Assembly (NCBI RefSeq): GCF_001704415.2
Contig: NC_030822.1
Span: forward strand, 57,033,345-57,097,344
DNA: 64,000 nt
Reading direction: 5' to 3'
DNA from: Capra hircus
Taxonomy: Eukaryota > Chordata > Mammalia > Artiodactyla > Bovidae
Of this stretch, positions 53,395 to 63,721 are shown in pieces. The notes beneath the pieces are model-generated. The model ran no database searches. It was not told where the DNA came from and was given only the letters and a program-made list of their open reading frames with translations. Position numbers and translations under genes: made by a program. Within the stretch, counting starts at the first letter, position 1; each line of letters starts with the position of its first letter.

Positions 53395-53640
53395 AACAAT
53401 ATCAAATAGTGATCTCACTTATATGTGGGATCTAAACAATATGACAAATAAAACAGACTTAAAGATCTAGAAAGCAAACTGGTGGCTGCCAGAGGGGAGG
53501 GGATGGTGGGGCGGGGATTTGCCAAAGTAAGTACTGGGGATCAAGAGACATGAATTTCCAGTTATAAAATGAATAAGTCACAGGGCTTAATCCATAGTGT
53601 AAGGAATATTGTCCATTATTCTATAATAATTGTGTATGGT
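53395..53640 (+). mobile_element. L1MA-like 3'UTR, left part
   Basis: 'gatctcacttatatgtggga', 'agcaaactggtggctgccag' and 'cagggcttaatccatagtg' are L1 3'UTR. Split by a Bov-A2. Confidence 0.82.
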
Positions 53641-53651
53641 AACAGATGGTT

Positions 53652-53912
53652 CGGAGAAGGCGATGGCACCCCACTCCAGTACTCTTGCCGGGAAAATCCC
53701 ATGGATGGAGGAGCCTGGTAGGCTGCAGTCCATGGGGTTGCAAAGAGTTGGACACGACTGAGCAACTTTACTTTCACTTTTCACTTTCATGCATTGGAGA
53801 AGGAAATGGCAACCCACTCCAGTGTTCTTGCCTGGAGAATACCAGGGACGGGGGAACCTGGTGGGCTGCCGTCTATGGGGTCGCACAGAGTCAGACACGC
53901 CTGAAGCGACTT

Positions 53913-53939
<27 letters not shown>
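53652..53939 (+). mobile_element. Bov-A2 SINE inserted in L1
   Basis: Dimeric SINE: 'ggagaaggcgatggcacccc', 'ttcacttttcactttcatgc', 'cattggagaaggaaatggca', ending in a (AGC)n tail of about nine units. Perfect 11-base TSD 'aacagatggtt' at 53641-53651 and 53940-53950. Confidence 0.96.
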
Positions 53940-53946
<7 letters not shown>

Positions 53947-53950
53947 GGTT

Positions 53951-54075
53951 ATTGGACTCATGGTGAGCATTTTGTAATGTATTTGATTGTCAGATCACTA
54001 TGTTATACACTTGAAACTAATTTAGCAGGTATGTTTTATATTAAATATATTTGTATGTTAAATATATATATAGCC
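53951..54075 (+). mobile_element. L1MA-like 3'UTR, right part
   Basis: 'ggtgagcattttgtaatgta' and 'tatgttatacacttgaaact' then 'aatttagcaggtatgtttta' complete the L1 3' end after the SINE. Confidence 0.82.
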
Positions 54076-54187
54076 GCCTAATCACTGTTTATTGTTTTAG
54101 TGGTTGTTTACTCTTTGATTGTCTCCTCACATAAAATCTGGGTGGAAAGAGCCCTTGGTCTTAACTAATTGCAACTTTATTTACAGT

Positions 54188-54402
54188 GGGGCTTCCTAGG
54201 TGGCGCTAGTGGTAAAGAACCCACTGCCAATGCCGGAGACGTAAAGAGACGTGGGTTCGGTCCCTGGGTCAGGAAGATCCCCTGGAGGAGGTCATGGCAA
54301 CCCATTACAGTATTCTTGCCTGGAGAATCCCATGGACAGAGGAACCTGGTGAGCTACAGTCCACGGCATCACAAAGAGTCGGACACAACTGAAGTGACTG
54401 GG
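54188..54402 (+). mobile_element. Bov-tA SINE, full length
   Basis: 'ggcttcctaggtggcgctag', 'gtccctgggtcaggaagatc', 'tcttgcctggagaatcccat', 'agagtcggacacaactgaag'. A small 'gtaaagagacg' duplication lies in the head region. Confidence 0.93.
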
Positions 54403-55284
54403 AGAGCGATGTATATATGGTAAAATAACAATATAAATACATTTATAAAATGTACATTTTTACGTTTTGTATATATTTCTCTCTACATCTAAATATATGT
54501 ATAATATATACACTTTTTTTTTACTAAAATATATGACCATGGAAATATATTAGAAGGGACCCACCCAGGGCCGTAGAAGGAACCCATGCAAATGAAGGAC
54601 CCTAGCTTACATTTTCTGCTCTGATTCTAGCCCAGGTTTGTCTCCAAAGCTCAACCTCTCAACTCCTCTATTGCCTCTTCAGTGAGAGAGTCAGGACCAG
54701 AATTCAGGTATGACTCAAATACACTTGTTCTCTGCTCTGTTTAAAGAACAATTATGTATCCCAGACTCCCACTGTGATCCAACTAAAGAATCCACATATC
54801 TCAGTAATTTCACGCATACTTGTCCAAGAACGTGTCCTGCTTCTTACTCAAGAAAAATGTGACCATTCAAGCAAACCTCCCAATCACACATTAAAGGAAA
54901 AGCAGACGAACATTTGAAAGAAAGCTGAGATTGTGATTCCTGTTTTCAGTAGGAAGTTGGATCAAATAATCCCAGATTGCCTTCTAGCAGAGTCATTCCA
55001 CCTTCCTCTACCTTTCCCAGCAGCATGAATGCTGCCTGAGTGGAATCTGTCCATCTAATTCTCATTCAGCTGCAAAGTCTGCACACATCAGATTCATTTA
55101 ACAAGCCTCTATTATATACTTGATATAATAGTAAATAAGACAAGTATGCTTGCTGGCAAACTCAAGTGTGCTGGGCTAGAACACAGAGACTGAGCCCTGT
55201 GGGCATAAGCTGTTGGTTAAAGATTCTGCAGGACTCCTTCAGCATCAGAGCTGGTGTTAAAGAGAACACAATAATGCAAGCAGC
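54403..55284. other. Unassigned 880-bp stretch
   Basis: It starts with AT-rich low-complexity DNA (54410-54560). A faint MIR-like piece may lie at 54640-54745. No gene. Confidence 0.4.
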
Positions 55285-55395
55285 CATAATACCTTACATT
55301 GTTGAGTAGTGGCCACATACCTTGTTCTCTGCCAAGCATGTTACACAACGTATCCCATTAAATATCCCCAATAACCCTAAAGATAGATGCTTAAC
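55285..55395 (-). mobile_element. MIR SINE fragment
   Basis: 'ctctgccaagcatgttacac' and 'cattaaatatccccaataac' match reverse MIR. Confidence 0.6.
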
Positions 55396-55620
55396 CACTA
55401 TGCAATCATGAAAGCAATACTCTTCTGCCAAATGACAACCATACTCTTGGGTCAGTAAAACTGACCTAGGAGATAGGAGAGGTTAATGGGTGGAGATGAG
55501 GAGATGAACTAAAAGTGTCTGCAAATGATTCCAATACCAACCCAGAATCTGCTCACAAACATCTCCATTCTTCCAGAGGCTGTAATCCTCTCCATCCTGT
55601 GGCAGGGAAGAAGAGGAGAC

Positions 55621-55860
55621 ATTTTAATAATCAATGTCTTTTAATGACAAGGGCAATCAAACAAAACTTCCCATGAGATTTTTACCACCAACGCTTGCAA
55701 TTTTTAATCAAGAAAAACACCCCTGTATTCCTTCCCCCAATGAATCCTGGCCTCCGTCCACCCACATTAATCACTTCAAGATGGCCTGAGAACTTATTTA
55801 ATGTCACTGATTAATCACTTTATTGAATGCCACTGCACCTGAGTGTGAATATTTGTTTTG
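55621..55860 (-). repeat. Unidentified inverted element, copy B
   Basis: Reverse-complement partner of 50402-50646. Core at 55744-55824 with a perfect palindrome TGATTAATCA at 55808-55817; copy A has one change there. Outside the core the copies align with many substitutions and small gaps over the whole ~240 bases. No repeat family recognised. Confidence 0.85.
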
Positions 55861-56699
55861 GTCTTCACTTTGACATCTTCTACAGAGCCCTAATCTAAGA
55901 ACTCCAGCTCTTTTCCAAAACAATATGAGTTTCCCACCCTGCACCCCGTTTGTCACTTTTTTGCCATAAAGCCCAAATGGTACAATGTGAGATACATCAG
56001 AAAAACTGCTCTTTGTGGCATGTCTCCCCTTCGATCTTAGTGTCTGAAATCCTATCATAGAAAACTCTTGCCATAGATTAAGCAAAAAAAAAAAAAACAA
56101 AACAAAACATAGGTTAAGTATGGTCCTTTCCAAATCCCTCCCTTATAGGGTAACAATATATATATTTTTTCGTTTTAAATTAGCATTCTTTGGTCTGAGG
56201 AGAGAAAGGGGCATAAGAGTTCTGAAAACTTCAGGAATGGGAGATTACTAAGAGAAAAAAGTGGAAAACAGAGAAGGAACTTCTATCACCAATAGAAATA
56301 TTACCAAACCAGAGTTTCTGCTCCATTGACTAAAACCAAAATATTGTTCCATGACTGGCCTAAGACGTGCCCTGCCCATCCTCCGTGGAGGAAATGTAGA
56401 AGCACGACACAGCTGGTACAGGAAGATGTCTCTGGAGGGAGGCGGTGGTTTCACTTTAGTTGATATTATCTTGGAGAAAAAAGGAAACGAAATTCTACTA
56501 AGTGTAGAAATATTTTCAAGTCTACAAATACTTTCACTCCAGGGTTGGAAAATTGGTTTCCATGAGCATGCCAGAGCCAAATGATTGGCAATGTCTTGCT
56601 GCAGCATTACAGTGAAAAGGATTCTGAGACCGCATTAAGCAGAGCTGGAAAAAGGTGTGATGCATCAACAAGGTCTACTGTGGAAAAAAAAAAAATAAT
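55861..56699. other. Unassigned 840-bp stretch
   Basis: No gene or confident repeat. A-rich runs at 56084-56108 and 56683-56700; a short AT run near 56155-56170. Confidence 0.4.
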
Positions 56700-57356
56700 A
56701 ATGACATACACACCAAGGAAACCAGAATTGAAAGAGATGCATGTACGCCAGTGTTCATTGCAGCACTGTTTACAATAGCTAGGACATGGAAGCAACCTAG
56801 ACGTCCATTGGTAGATGAATGGATAAGGAAGTTTTGGTTCATATACACAGTGGAATATTACTCAGCTATAAAAAAGAACACATTTGAGTCCGTTCTAATG
56901 AGGTGGATGAAACTGGAGCCTATTATACAGAGTGAAGTAAGCCAGAAAGAGAAACACCAATACAGTATATTAGCGCATATATAAGGAATTTAGAAAGACA
57001 GTAACAACAACCCTATATGCAAGACAGCAAAAGAGACACAGATGTAAAGAACAGACTTTTGGACTATGTGGGAGGGGGCAAGGGTGGGACAATATAAGAG
57101 AATAGCATTGAAACGTGTATATTACCATGTGTAAAATAGATGACCGGTGGAAGTTCAATGCATGAAGCAGGGCACTCAAAGCCGATGCTCTGAGACAATC
57201 CAGAGGGATGGGGTGGCGAGGGAGGTGGGAGGTGGGTTCAGGATGGTGGGACACATGTACACCCATGGCTGATTCATGTCCATGTATGGCAAAAGCTACG
57301 AAAATATTGTAAAGTAATTAGCCTCCAATTAAAATAAATAATTTTTTTTTAAAAAG
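56700..57356 (+). mobile_element. Ruminant L1 3' end, 5'-truncated
   Basis: 'gttcattgcagcactgttta', 'ggaatattactcagctataa', 'gatgaaactggagcctatta', 'acacccatggctgattcatg' and an A-rich tail. It retains the end of ORF2 in frame at 56751-56984 (FIYTVEYYSAIKKN). Truncated at the start. Confidence 0.94.
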
Positions 57357-57629
57357 GGAATGTCACAACTTCCTAGTACCTGCTAGCCCTGCACTGACAC
57401 ATCAGTTAATCCACCCAGTGCTTCCTTGAGGACAGAAAAACGCACACAGTAGACACTCACCAAAAACTCACTTTATATTTCATTCAACCCGGAAATCTTC
57501 TTCTGCACAAAAATCTGAAACTGGTATTGTTGGTTGCATGTATACTGTATTGCGCACATTTTTCTTTTCACACTGTAAGAGATCTACTATTACAGAAATT
57601 GCCCCATATCTGATGTTGCCCACTCCCAC
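57357..57629. other. Unassigned stretch
   Basis: About 270 bases; no gene or repeat seen. Confidence 0.35.
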
Positions 57630-57746
57630 CTCTCCAGTCACTCTCTATTATAAAACCTTATTTTCTCTGTAGTAATCACCACTATTTGAAATTATTTTTT
57701 AGTTGTTTTTCGTCTCGTTGAACAGAATATAATTCCGTGAAAGCAC
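57630..57746 (+). mobile_element. L2-like 3' fragment
   Basis: 'agtaatcaccactatttgaa' and 'acagaatataattccgtgaa' resemble the L2 3' end. Confidence 0.45.
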
Positions 57747-57768
57747 AAAAAAAAAAAAAAAAAAAAAA
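57747..57768. repeat. Poly-A run (A22)
   Basis: A pure run of about 22 A, likely a mutable homopolymer. Confidence 0.95.
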
Positions 57769-58639
57769 CCCGAGGAGGAGTCTTAGAAATCCTCTTCCTC
57801 TCACTCCTCACTTTATGAATAAGGAAACTGAAAATGGAAGAAATGGTTTAGTTATTGTATCTTTAGGTTCCAGGATTTTTTTTTTAATGTACCATCCTAC
57901 AAGTAGGGTCATTTCATTGTATAAAATAAATCAGATTTCTGAGAGGGTCACTACAAAATAAAGCTTTCAGAACGGTAAGTTTTTCTGTTGACATCTATGA
58001 TAGCAAGAAGAAAGCATTATGATTTCCTCTCCATTTAGCAGGGAGCATGCTGCACAGAGCTAGTCAGTGCAGGGCTGACACTTGCATGCAGGCTTGTCTT
58101 ACTCAATAGTTTGGGCTCTCAAACTCCTCTGTTATTGCCTCCTTCTGTGACCTTTGCAAAAGAAGAAACATCTCATCCTCTGTGGGATAATAAAGAGAAT
58201 TCACAAGTATTATAGAATCTGAGAAATCCACTCACTGGGCCCAGGAAAAAAGGAAACCCTCAACTGGAGAGCATGGAGGAAACATTAAATGGTGGGTATG
58301 AGAAGTCAAGAGAGGACTGGCTGTTTCTGGTGCAAAGGAATCAGGATGTGATGGATAATAGAATTTATCACTCTTTCATCCCCATCCACTTCAACTCATT
58401 CCTAGAAGGATGGAGGTGTGGGACATAGGGAAATACTCTAGAGAAAAGATGTCTTATCATAAAGCTATAAAACTTGGGGTTCAGGTTAGTAGTACTTTTT
58501 GTTTCAATTAAGATTGGGGTTTAAGGAAAGAAATTAGTTCAATGAATGGCCAAGTAGTTTAATTTCTTTCTAGAACTAGATGAAAAGTGGGAAATAGATG
58601 GATGTAGACAGATAGATAGGTTTTGTTGTTGCTGTTGTT
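57769..58639. other. Unassigned 870-bp stretch
   Basis: Weak reverse-MIR resemblance at 57800-57850 and 58000-58130. No gene. Confidence 0.35.
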
Positions 58640-58807
58640 GTTGTTTAGCTGCTAAGTTTTATCTGATTCTTTTGCAACCCCACAGACTCTAGCCTGTAAG
58701 GCTCCTCTCACCATGAGATTCTTCAGGCAAGAATACCAGAGAGGGTTAGCTTGCTCTCCTCCAGGGGATCTTCCGGACCCAGGTGTCGAACCCATGTCTC
58801 TTGCATT
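58640..58807 (-). mobile_element. Bov-tA SINE (outer), left part
   Basis: A (GTT)n tail at 58620-58646, then 'gctgctaagttttatctgat', 'cactctagcctgtaaggctc'-like sequence and 'gttagcttgctctcctccag'. Split at 58807 by a second Bov-tA; it resumes at 59020. Confidence 0.9.
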
Positions 58808-59019
58808 GTGCTGTGCTTAGTCCTTCAGTCGCGTCTGACTCTTCACAACCCCATGGACTGTAGCCCGCCAGGCTCCTCTGTCCATGGGGATTCTCCAGGC
58901 AAGAATACTGGAGTGGGTTGCTATGTCCTCCTCCAAGGGATCTTCCCAAAGCAAGGTTAGAACCCAGATCACCCACATTGCAGGTGGATTCTTCACCATC
59001 TGAGCCACTGGGAAAGCCC
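58808..59019 (-). mobile_element. Bov-tA SINE (inner), nested
   Basis: 'gctgtgcttagtccttcagt', 'gactgtagcccgccaggctc', 'ggttgctatgtcctcctcca', 'tctgagccactgggaaagcc'. TSD inside the outer SINE: 'gtctcttgcatt' at 58796-58807 and 'gtctcttccatt' at 59020-59031. Confidence 0.94.
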
Positions 59020-59068
59020 GTCTCTTCCATTAACAGGCATATTCTTTACCACCAAGCCACCTGGCAAG
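59020..59068 (-). mobile_element. Bov-tA SINE (outer), right part
   Basis: 'gcatattctttaccaccaag' and 'ccacctggcaagcgcc' complete the outer element. Confidence 0.88.
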
Positions 59069-59069
59069 C

Positions 59070-59162
59070 GCCCAGATATATAGGTAGATAGATAGATATT
59101 GATAGATATAGATAGATACATATTGATAGATATAGATAGATGTTGATAGATAGACAGATATA
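59070..59162. repeat. (GATA)n-type microsatellite with higher-order units
   Basis: GATA repeats are interleaved with 'ttgatagatatagatagata' units of about 28 bases occurring two to three times. Confidence 0.93.
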
Positions 59163-59610
59163 AGGCAACAAAATCTGTCTGCAAAGCTAGTATTACAGGA
59201 TGACATTTGGCTTAGGCTTTCTAGATTCTGGTTTAAGATGCTGAAGTATTGGCTCTCTTAGCAAAGAAAAGAGCACACACCTAGAATATGAAGGCTACCT
59301 AGATGCTTATTGATTTATCAAGCAGACTTTACACTAAAAATAGAGGTAGAGAAAGAAAAATTCCCAGAAATGAATCAGGGCGCTATCTATAACAAGAGAA
59401 GAAAAAATAACTTTGAGAGGGATGCCTGGTACTTCATAATGGAAATAATGCAAAGAAAAACCTAGAAAAATACCCCCCAAAATATGTGTAGCCTTAGTAC
59501 ATCCCACACACAGCTCCTGGGTGATAAACAAAGGTGGGCATCATGTCTCTGCAAAAGCTATCTCATTAACACACAAACATGCTATTAATTCTCCTATTAT
59601 AAAAAAGTTC
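59163..59610. other. Unassigned stretch
   Basis: About 450 bases, no gene or confident repeat. Confidence 0.4.
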
Positions 59611-59614
59611 TCTT

Positions 59615-59722
59615 TTCTTAAACTTTTTATTTTCTGTTGGCGTATAGCCAATTAACAATGTTGTGACAGCTTCAGGTGGACAGCAAAGGGACTCAGCCAT
59701 ATGTATACATATATATGTATCC
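59615..59722 (-). mobile_element. L1 3'UTR (antisense), left part
   Basis: 'gcgtatagccaattaacaat', 'gttgtgacagcttcaggtgg' and 'gcaaagggactcagccatat' are the antisense L1 3'UTR. Split by a Bov-tA. Confidence 0.9.
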
Positions 59723-59735
59723 ATTCTCCACCAGG

Positions 59736-59956
59736 GTGCTCGCAGGTGGCGCAGTGGTAAAGTATCTGCCTGCTAATGAGGGAGATACAGGAGACTCACG
59801 TTCAGTCCCTAGATGGGGAAGAGCCTCTGAGTAGGCAATGGCAACCCACTCCAGTATTCTTGCTTGGGAAATTCCATGGGCAGAGGAGCGTGGCAGGCTC
59901 AAGTAGTAGTCCGTGGGGTCACAAAGAGCTGGATGCGACTGAGCGACTGCGCACAC
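59736..59956 (+). mobile_element. Bov-tA SINE inside L1
   Basis: 'gctcgcaggtggcgcagtgg', 'ggcaatggcaacccactcca', 'acaaagagctggatgcgact'. TSD: 'attctccaccagg' at 59723-59735 and 'atcctcccccagg' at 59957-59969. Confidence 0.92.
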
Positions 59957-59969
59957 ATCCTCCCCCAGG

Positions 59970-60075
59970 CTCCTCCAATCCCTGCTTCCACAGAGCATTA
60001 AGCAGAGTCCCCTGTGCTACAAAGCAAGACCTTGTTGGTTACCCATTTTAAAATATAGCAGTGTGCACATTTCAA
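59970..60075 (-). mobile_element. L1 3'UTR (antisense), right part
   Basis: 'gcagagtcccctgtgctaca', 'gaccttgttggttacccatt' continue the L1 3'UTR after the SINE. Confidence 0.88.
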
Positions 60076-60265
60076 TCAAGAAAAGCCTCTTTTGATCTCC
60101 TCATCTCCAACCCCATTTCTTTGCTCCTCTTTATAGCAAAACCCCTTGAAAGAGTCACCAGTTTTCCTTGCATTTTCCCTGTACCTATTCAGTCAAACTC
60201 ATACCCTCACTGGATCACCAAAAGACCAGTGACCTCCATGTTACAAAATCAGTTTTCAGCTGGCT
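60076..60265 (+). mobile_element. L2 internal fragment
   Basis: 'aaaccccttgaaagagtcac' and 'gaccagtgacctccatgtta' then 'caaaatcagttttcagctgg' match L2 ('ccaatgacctccatgttgctaaatc'). Confidence 0.6.
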
Positions 60266-61030
60266 TGAACTTAGAGTAGAGCAAATATCCAACCATATGC
60301 GTAGCTATAGCCATATCAGTTATTCAAATACTAAAATATTTCCACGTCATTGATAAATAGCCACATTTTTTGAGACCTCTGAGTGCTCTCGCCAACCATT
60401 GCCACTCTCTGGAACCCGTTTATTACCTTCTCAAAATCCAGAAATTAAGGGGTTAATCCTAGGCACTGCAGTGGGCTCCAGGTCCCCGCTTTCACTAAGG
60501 TCGGATTCCTTTCTCATTGATGGACAGTGTACATGCCAGTTGTATTCCCCAAGGGGCCTGGCTCCCTGCATTGTCATCTGTGCACTCCCGAGCAGATTAG
60601 ACCATGCCCTGCTCACACTGTTCCCAGCCCTGAGGATCTCTGAGCGACAATGTTTGGGAAGCTCCTGGAATGTAAGCCTGCCCTTCATGGTTCCCATGAA
60701 CCAACCTTAGATCCAGGCTCTAGCAGACCCAGAGATTTGGAGGAAGTGTCCCTGGTGGCACTGGTATTCACGCAAGCAAACGCCTAAGCTCCATCTGGCC
60801 CCTAAAGCTCTGGTCTAGTGTGCTGGTGCTCATCCTGGTGTCACTTTCACATGGCTGCTAGGACTGGAGCCTCCGTGTGACCTGCCTCAAAAAGGATCTT
60901 GGATGCAAACAATTATGTGTAGGATGGATAAACCACGTGGTCCTGCTCTGCAGCCCTGAGTGACTGAGCGACAGAGCACTCAGCACTATACAGCACACGG
61001 AACTATGGACAAGCACTATATAGAACAAGA

Positions 61031-61032
<2 letters not shown>
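60266..61032. other. Unassigned 770-bp stretch
   Basis: No gene or confident repeat; the frames at 60399-60710 on both strands have no domain. Confidence 0.4.

Positions 61033-61075
<43 letters not shown>
61033..61075. repeat. (TA)n microsatellite
   Basis: Pure alternating TA run of about 41 bases; a self-complementary, cruciform-prone sequence. Confidence 0.96.
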
Positions 61076-61076
<1 letters not shown>

Positions 61077-61106
61077 TTTGTGTTTTCCATTACGCTTTGT
61101 CACAGG

Positions 61107-61108
<2 letters not shown>

Positions 61109-61142
<34 letters not shown>
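61109..61142. repeat. (AC)n microsatellite
   Basis: Pure AC run of about 34 bases, directly abutting the 3' end of a reverse-strand Bov-tA. Confidence 0.96.
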
Positions 61143-61146
<4 letters not shown>

Positions 61147-61340
61147 AGTCATTAAGTCATATCCAACTCTTTGTGACCCCTTGGACTGTAGCCCACCAGG
61201 CTCCTCTGTCCATGGGATCTTCCAGACAAGAGTACTGGAGCGGGTTGCCATTTCCTTCTCTAGGGCATCTTCCCAATCCAGTGATCAAAACTTCATCTCC
61301 TGCATTGCGGGTGAATTCTTTACTGTTGAGCCACCAGAAT
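61143..61340 (-). mobile_element. Bov-tA SINE, full length
   Basis: Reverse strand: 'gtcattaagtcatatccaac', 'gactgtagcccaccaggctc', 'ggttgccatttccttctcta', 'actgttgagccaccag'. Confidence 0.92.
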
Positions 61341-61561
61341 AATAAACCTGAAACTCTTAAAAGACAAAAGAAAGGATTTGGTAGATGCTGGAAGAACAGG
61401 TAAGCAGGATGCAATGGATGGGGCTCTTAGGCACAGTTTGAGGTCAAGGATACCCAGAGAGTAGATTACTGTTGAATTTCACCTCCATCTAATTTTATCA
61501 GCTCATTAAAATCCATCAAACCCTAACTCATCATAAGAATTAGCAGCAATAATTTTGTTAA

Positions 61562-61765
61562 TAAAAATGAGAGCAATCACTTACAGTATTTGCTTTGTCT
61601 GGTAAATATCAACTCATTTAAATACTTAATGCTCATTAGCACCTCCTTGTTTACAGATAAGAAAACTGAGACAAATAGAGAGGTTAAAATTTAAACGGCA
61701 GGACTAAGATTCAAACTTCATCTGGCATATGGCCAATGCTCTTAACTGCTACAGTGCTTTCCTCT
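61562..61765 (-). mobile_element. MIR SINE, near full length
   Basis: Reverse MIR: 'caactcatttaaatacttaa', 'tttacagataagaaaactga', 'tctggcatatggccaatgct', 'cttaactgctacagtgc'. Confidence 0.82.
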
Positions 61766-62415
61766 AGTTTGGCCTGAAGGATCGTATTCCACCCAATTAA
61801 CTATGACATTCCAAAATGCTTTTCTTGATTTAGTTGATAATAAAGATTTTTAATACACAAAATCTCAGTAATATAAGGGCTAAAACGTTTGGGAGGATGG
61901 AACATCTTTTATGGAATTGCTTTTCAATAGAAGCTGTGGGGATTTGGCATCATGATCTATACAGCTGATGTTAATTTGACACTCTAAGTCACCACGACTG
62001 TTAATTTAGTGTGGAAGTTTTTGTGTGTTTGATGCAGTCTCTTTTATCAAAGCATAATTCACAGACAGAGGCATCACTTAGCTAGTGACAGCCTCTTCAA
62101 TGAAAGATCACACAACAATTTCTAAAAATTAACAAATGATTTGAAATTTATTGCAGTGATCTGATGAACAGTTTACACTGTGACTGTGGCACACGATGGA
62201 ATTCTAATATATTTAGCTTAGCTTGTTTAAGGATAAGAAAGGTTTTCTTTTTTGGTTGTTTTGTATGCACTTTTACCTTAATTTATCCTACCAAACTGAT
62301 CACCTTAACTTCCACTAACATTTTACCCTCCCTCTTAAAACACATTTTCAATTGACTTTAATGCAACATACTTTGCTTTCCTTTTAACTCACCATGGAAC
62401 CTCTCAGTTTCCTTT
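61766..62415. other. Unassigned 650-bp stretch
   Basis: AT-rich, no gene or confident repeat. 61925-62045 has homeodomain-type words ('gatgttaatttgacactcta', 'gactgttaatttagtgtgga'). Confidence 0.4.
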
Positions 62416-62419
62416 GCTG

Positions 62420-62755
62420 ATTATTCCTCACCTCTCTGGTCTCCCAAACTTACACCATACTTGCATTCCTTGGATTCTGGCCCCTTCAAAGCCAGCCATG
62501 CATCATCTTCAAATCTCCCCTCCTCCAACCTCTGCTTTCCATTGTTACCTTGTCTTTTCTGACTCTGACACTCCTGCCATCCTCTTATAAAGACCCTGTG
62601 ATCACATTGACCCAACAATTTAATCCCTGATCATCTCTCCAATTTATGACCCTTAATCACCTCTGCAAAGTCCCTTTTACCATAATAGGTAACATATTCA
62701 AAGCTTCTGGGGATTAGGTCATGGACAACTTTGGGTACCATTATTTAGCCAACCA
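62420..62755. mobile_element. Ancient mammalian repeat, unnamed
   Basis: 'cacctctgcaaagtcccttt', 'ataataggtaacatattcaa' and 'cttctggggattaggtcatg' are a familiar old interspersed-repeat 3' region ('tgcaaagaccctatttcc ... ggggattaggac'). Subfamily not assigned. Confidence 0.5.
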
Positions 62756-62759
62756 CAGT

Positions 62760-63020
62760 GACCTTCTTGGTAGACCTTCTCCAACTGAAGTATTTAAGCT
62801 TGCATATCTCATTCCTCCACCAGAAAGCCGTAGTCTCCTTTCCTGCTTAATTTTTCTGCATGGCATTTTTTCACCACCTGACATGCTGTATATTTAAAAC
62901 GTGTCTATCTGGAATGAGAGTAGGGGGGCCTTGTCTCTTCACTTCACTGCTGTGTGACTAACTAGTGCCTCGAAGAGCACCTAGAATGTAATAGATGTCT
63001 GCTGAAAGAGTGTGAAAGAC
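62760..63020 (+). mobile_element. L2 3' end
   Basis: 'ccttcttggtagaccttctc', 'caccacctgacatgctgtat', 'agcacctagaatgtaataga', 'tgtctgctgaaagagtg' follow the L2 3' order. Confidence 0.75.
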
Positions 63021-63094
63021 ACTTCATAAGTAATAACCATGCTGGAATGGGACGCAACTGAATTCTGCTCATGAAATGTACATGCAGAAGATGA

Positions 63095-63308
63095 TGTTGC
63101 GTGTGCTGTCACGTCCAGCTCTTTGCAGCCCTACGAACAGTAGCCCATCAGGCTCCTCGCCCATGGGATTCTCCAGGCAAGAATACTGGCATGGTGCCAC
63201 TTCCTACTCCAGAGGATATCTCCCGACCCAGGGATCGAACCCATGTCTCTTGCGTCTCCTGCATTGGCAGGTGGATTCTTTATCACTAGCACTACCTGGG
63301 AAGCCTGC
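63095..63308 (-). mobile_element. Bov-tA SINE, full length
   Basis: Reverse strand: 'gtgctgtcacgtccagctct', 'gattctccaggcaagaatac', 'cccagggatcgaacccatgt', 'gcactacctgggaagcc'. Confidence 0.92.
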
Positions 63309-63718
63309 AGAATATACTAGTGTTTGCACATATCTAGTTCTGCCCCTGTTGGCACATGGAAGACAGCTTTCTGTTTCTTCAAGGTTGGTTAGGATCTTGT
63401 GACTATTAACAATTCTGGCCATTGAAATGTGACGTGTGTCATATCTGGTATGAGACAATGGAAAGTCCATGCACTGTTCATCAGTCCCATTTCCCTGATG
63501 AAACAACTAAGAAACTGGCTGTTTTGGCTGGTGCAGATACTGATGGCAGAGCCTCTGACAAACTGGGTTTCTGAGTGGCTATACAAACCAAAGCCTTCAC
63601 TTCATCCCCACTGACTGGCACAGGACATAAAACATGATGCTGGGAAAGAGATCAACTTTTGTTGTATTAAGACAATGAAACTTTGGATTTTTTGTTATTA
63701 GAACATAACCTCATTCAT
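63309..63718. other. Unassigned stretch
   Basis: About 410 bases, no gene or repeat recognised. Confidence 0.4.
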
Positions 63719-63721
63719 TCT

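Noticed and set aside
59070..59162. CRISPR-like regular repeat array
   Set aside because: Units are short GATA-type microsatellite repeats without unique spacers, in a mammalian genome.
60360..60860. Endogenous retroviral LTR
   Set aside because: No TG...CA ends, polyadenylation signal layout, primer-binding site or gag/pol similarity could be seen.
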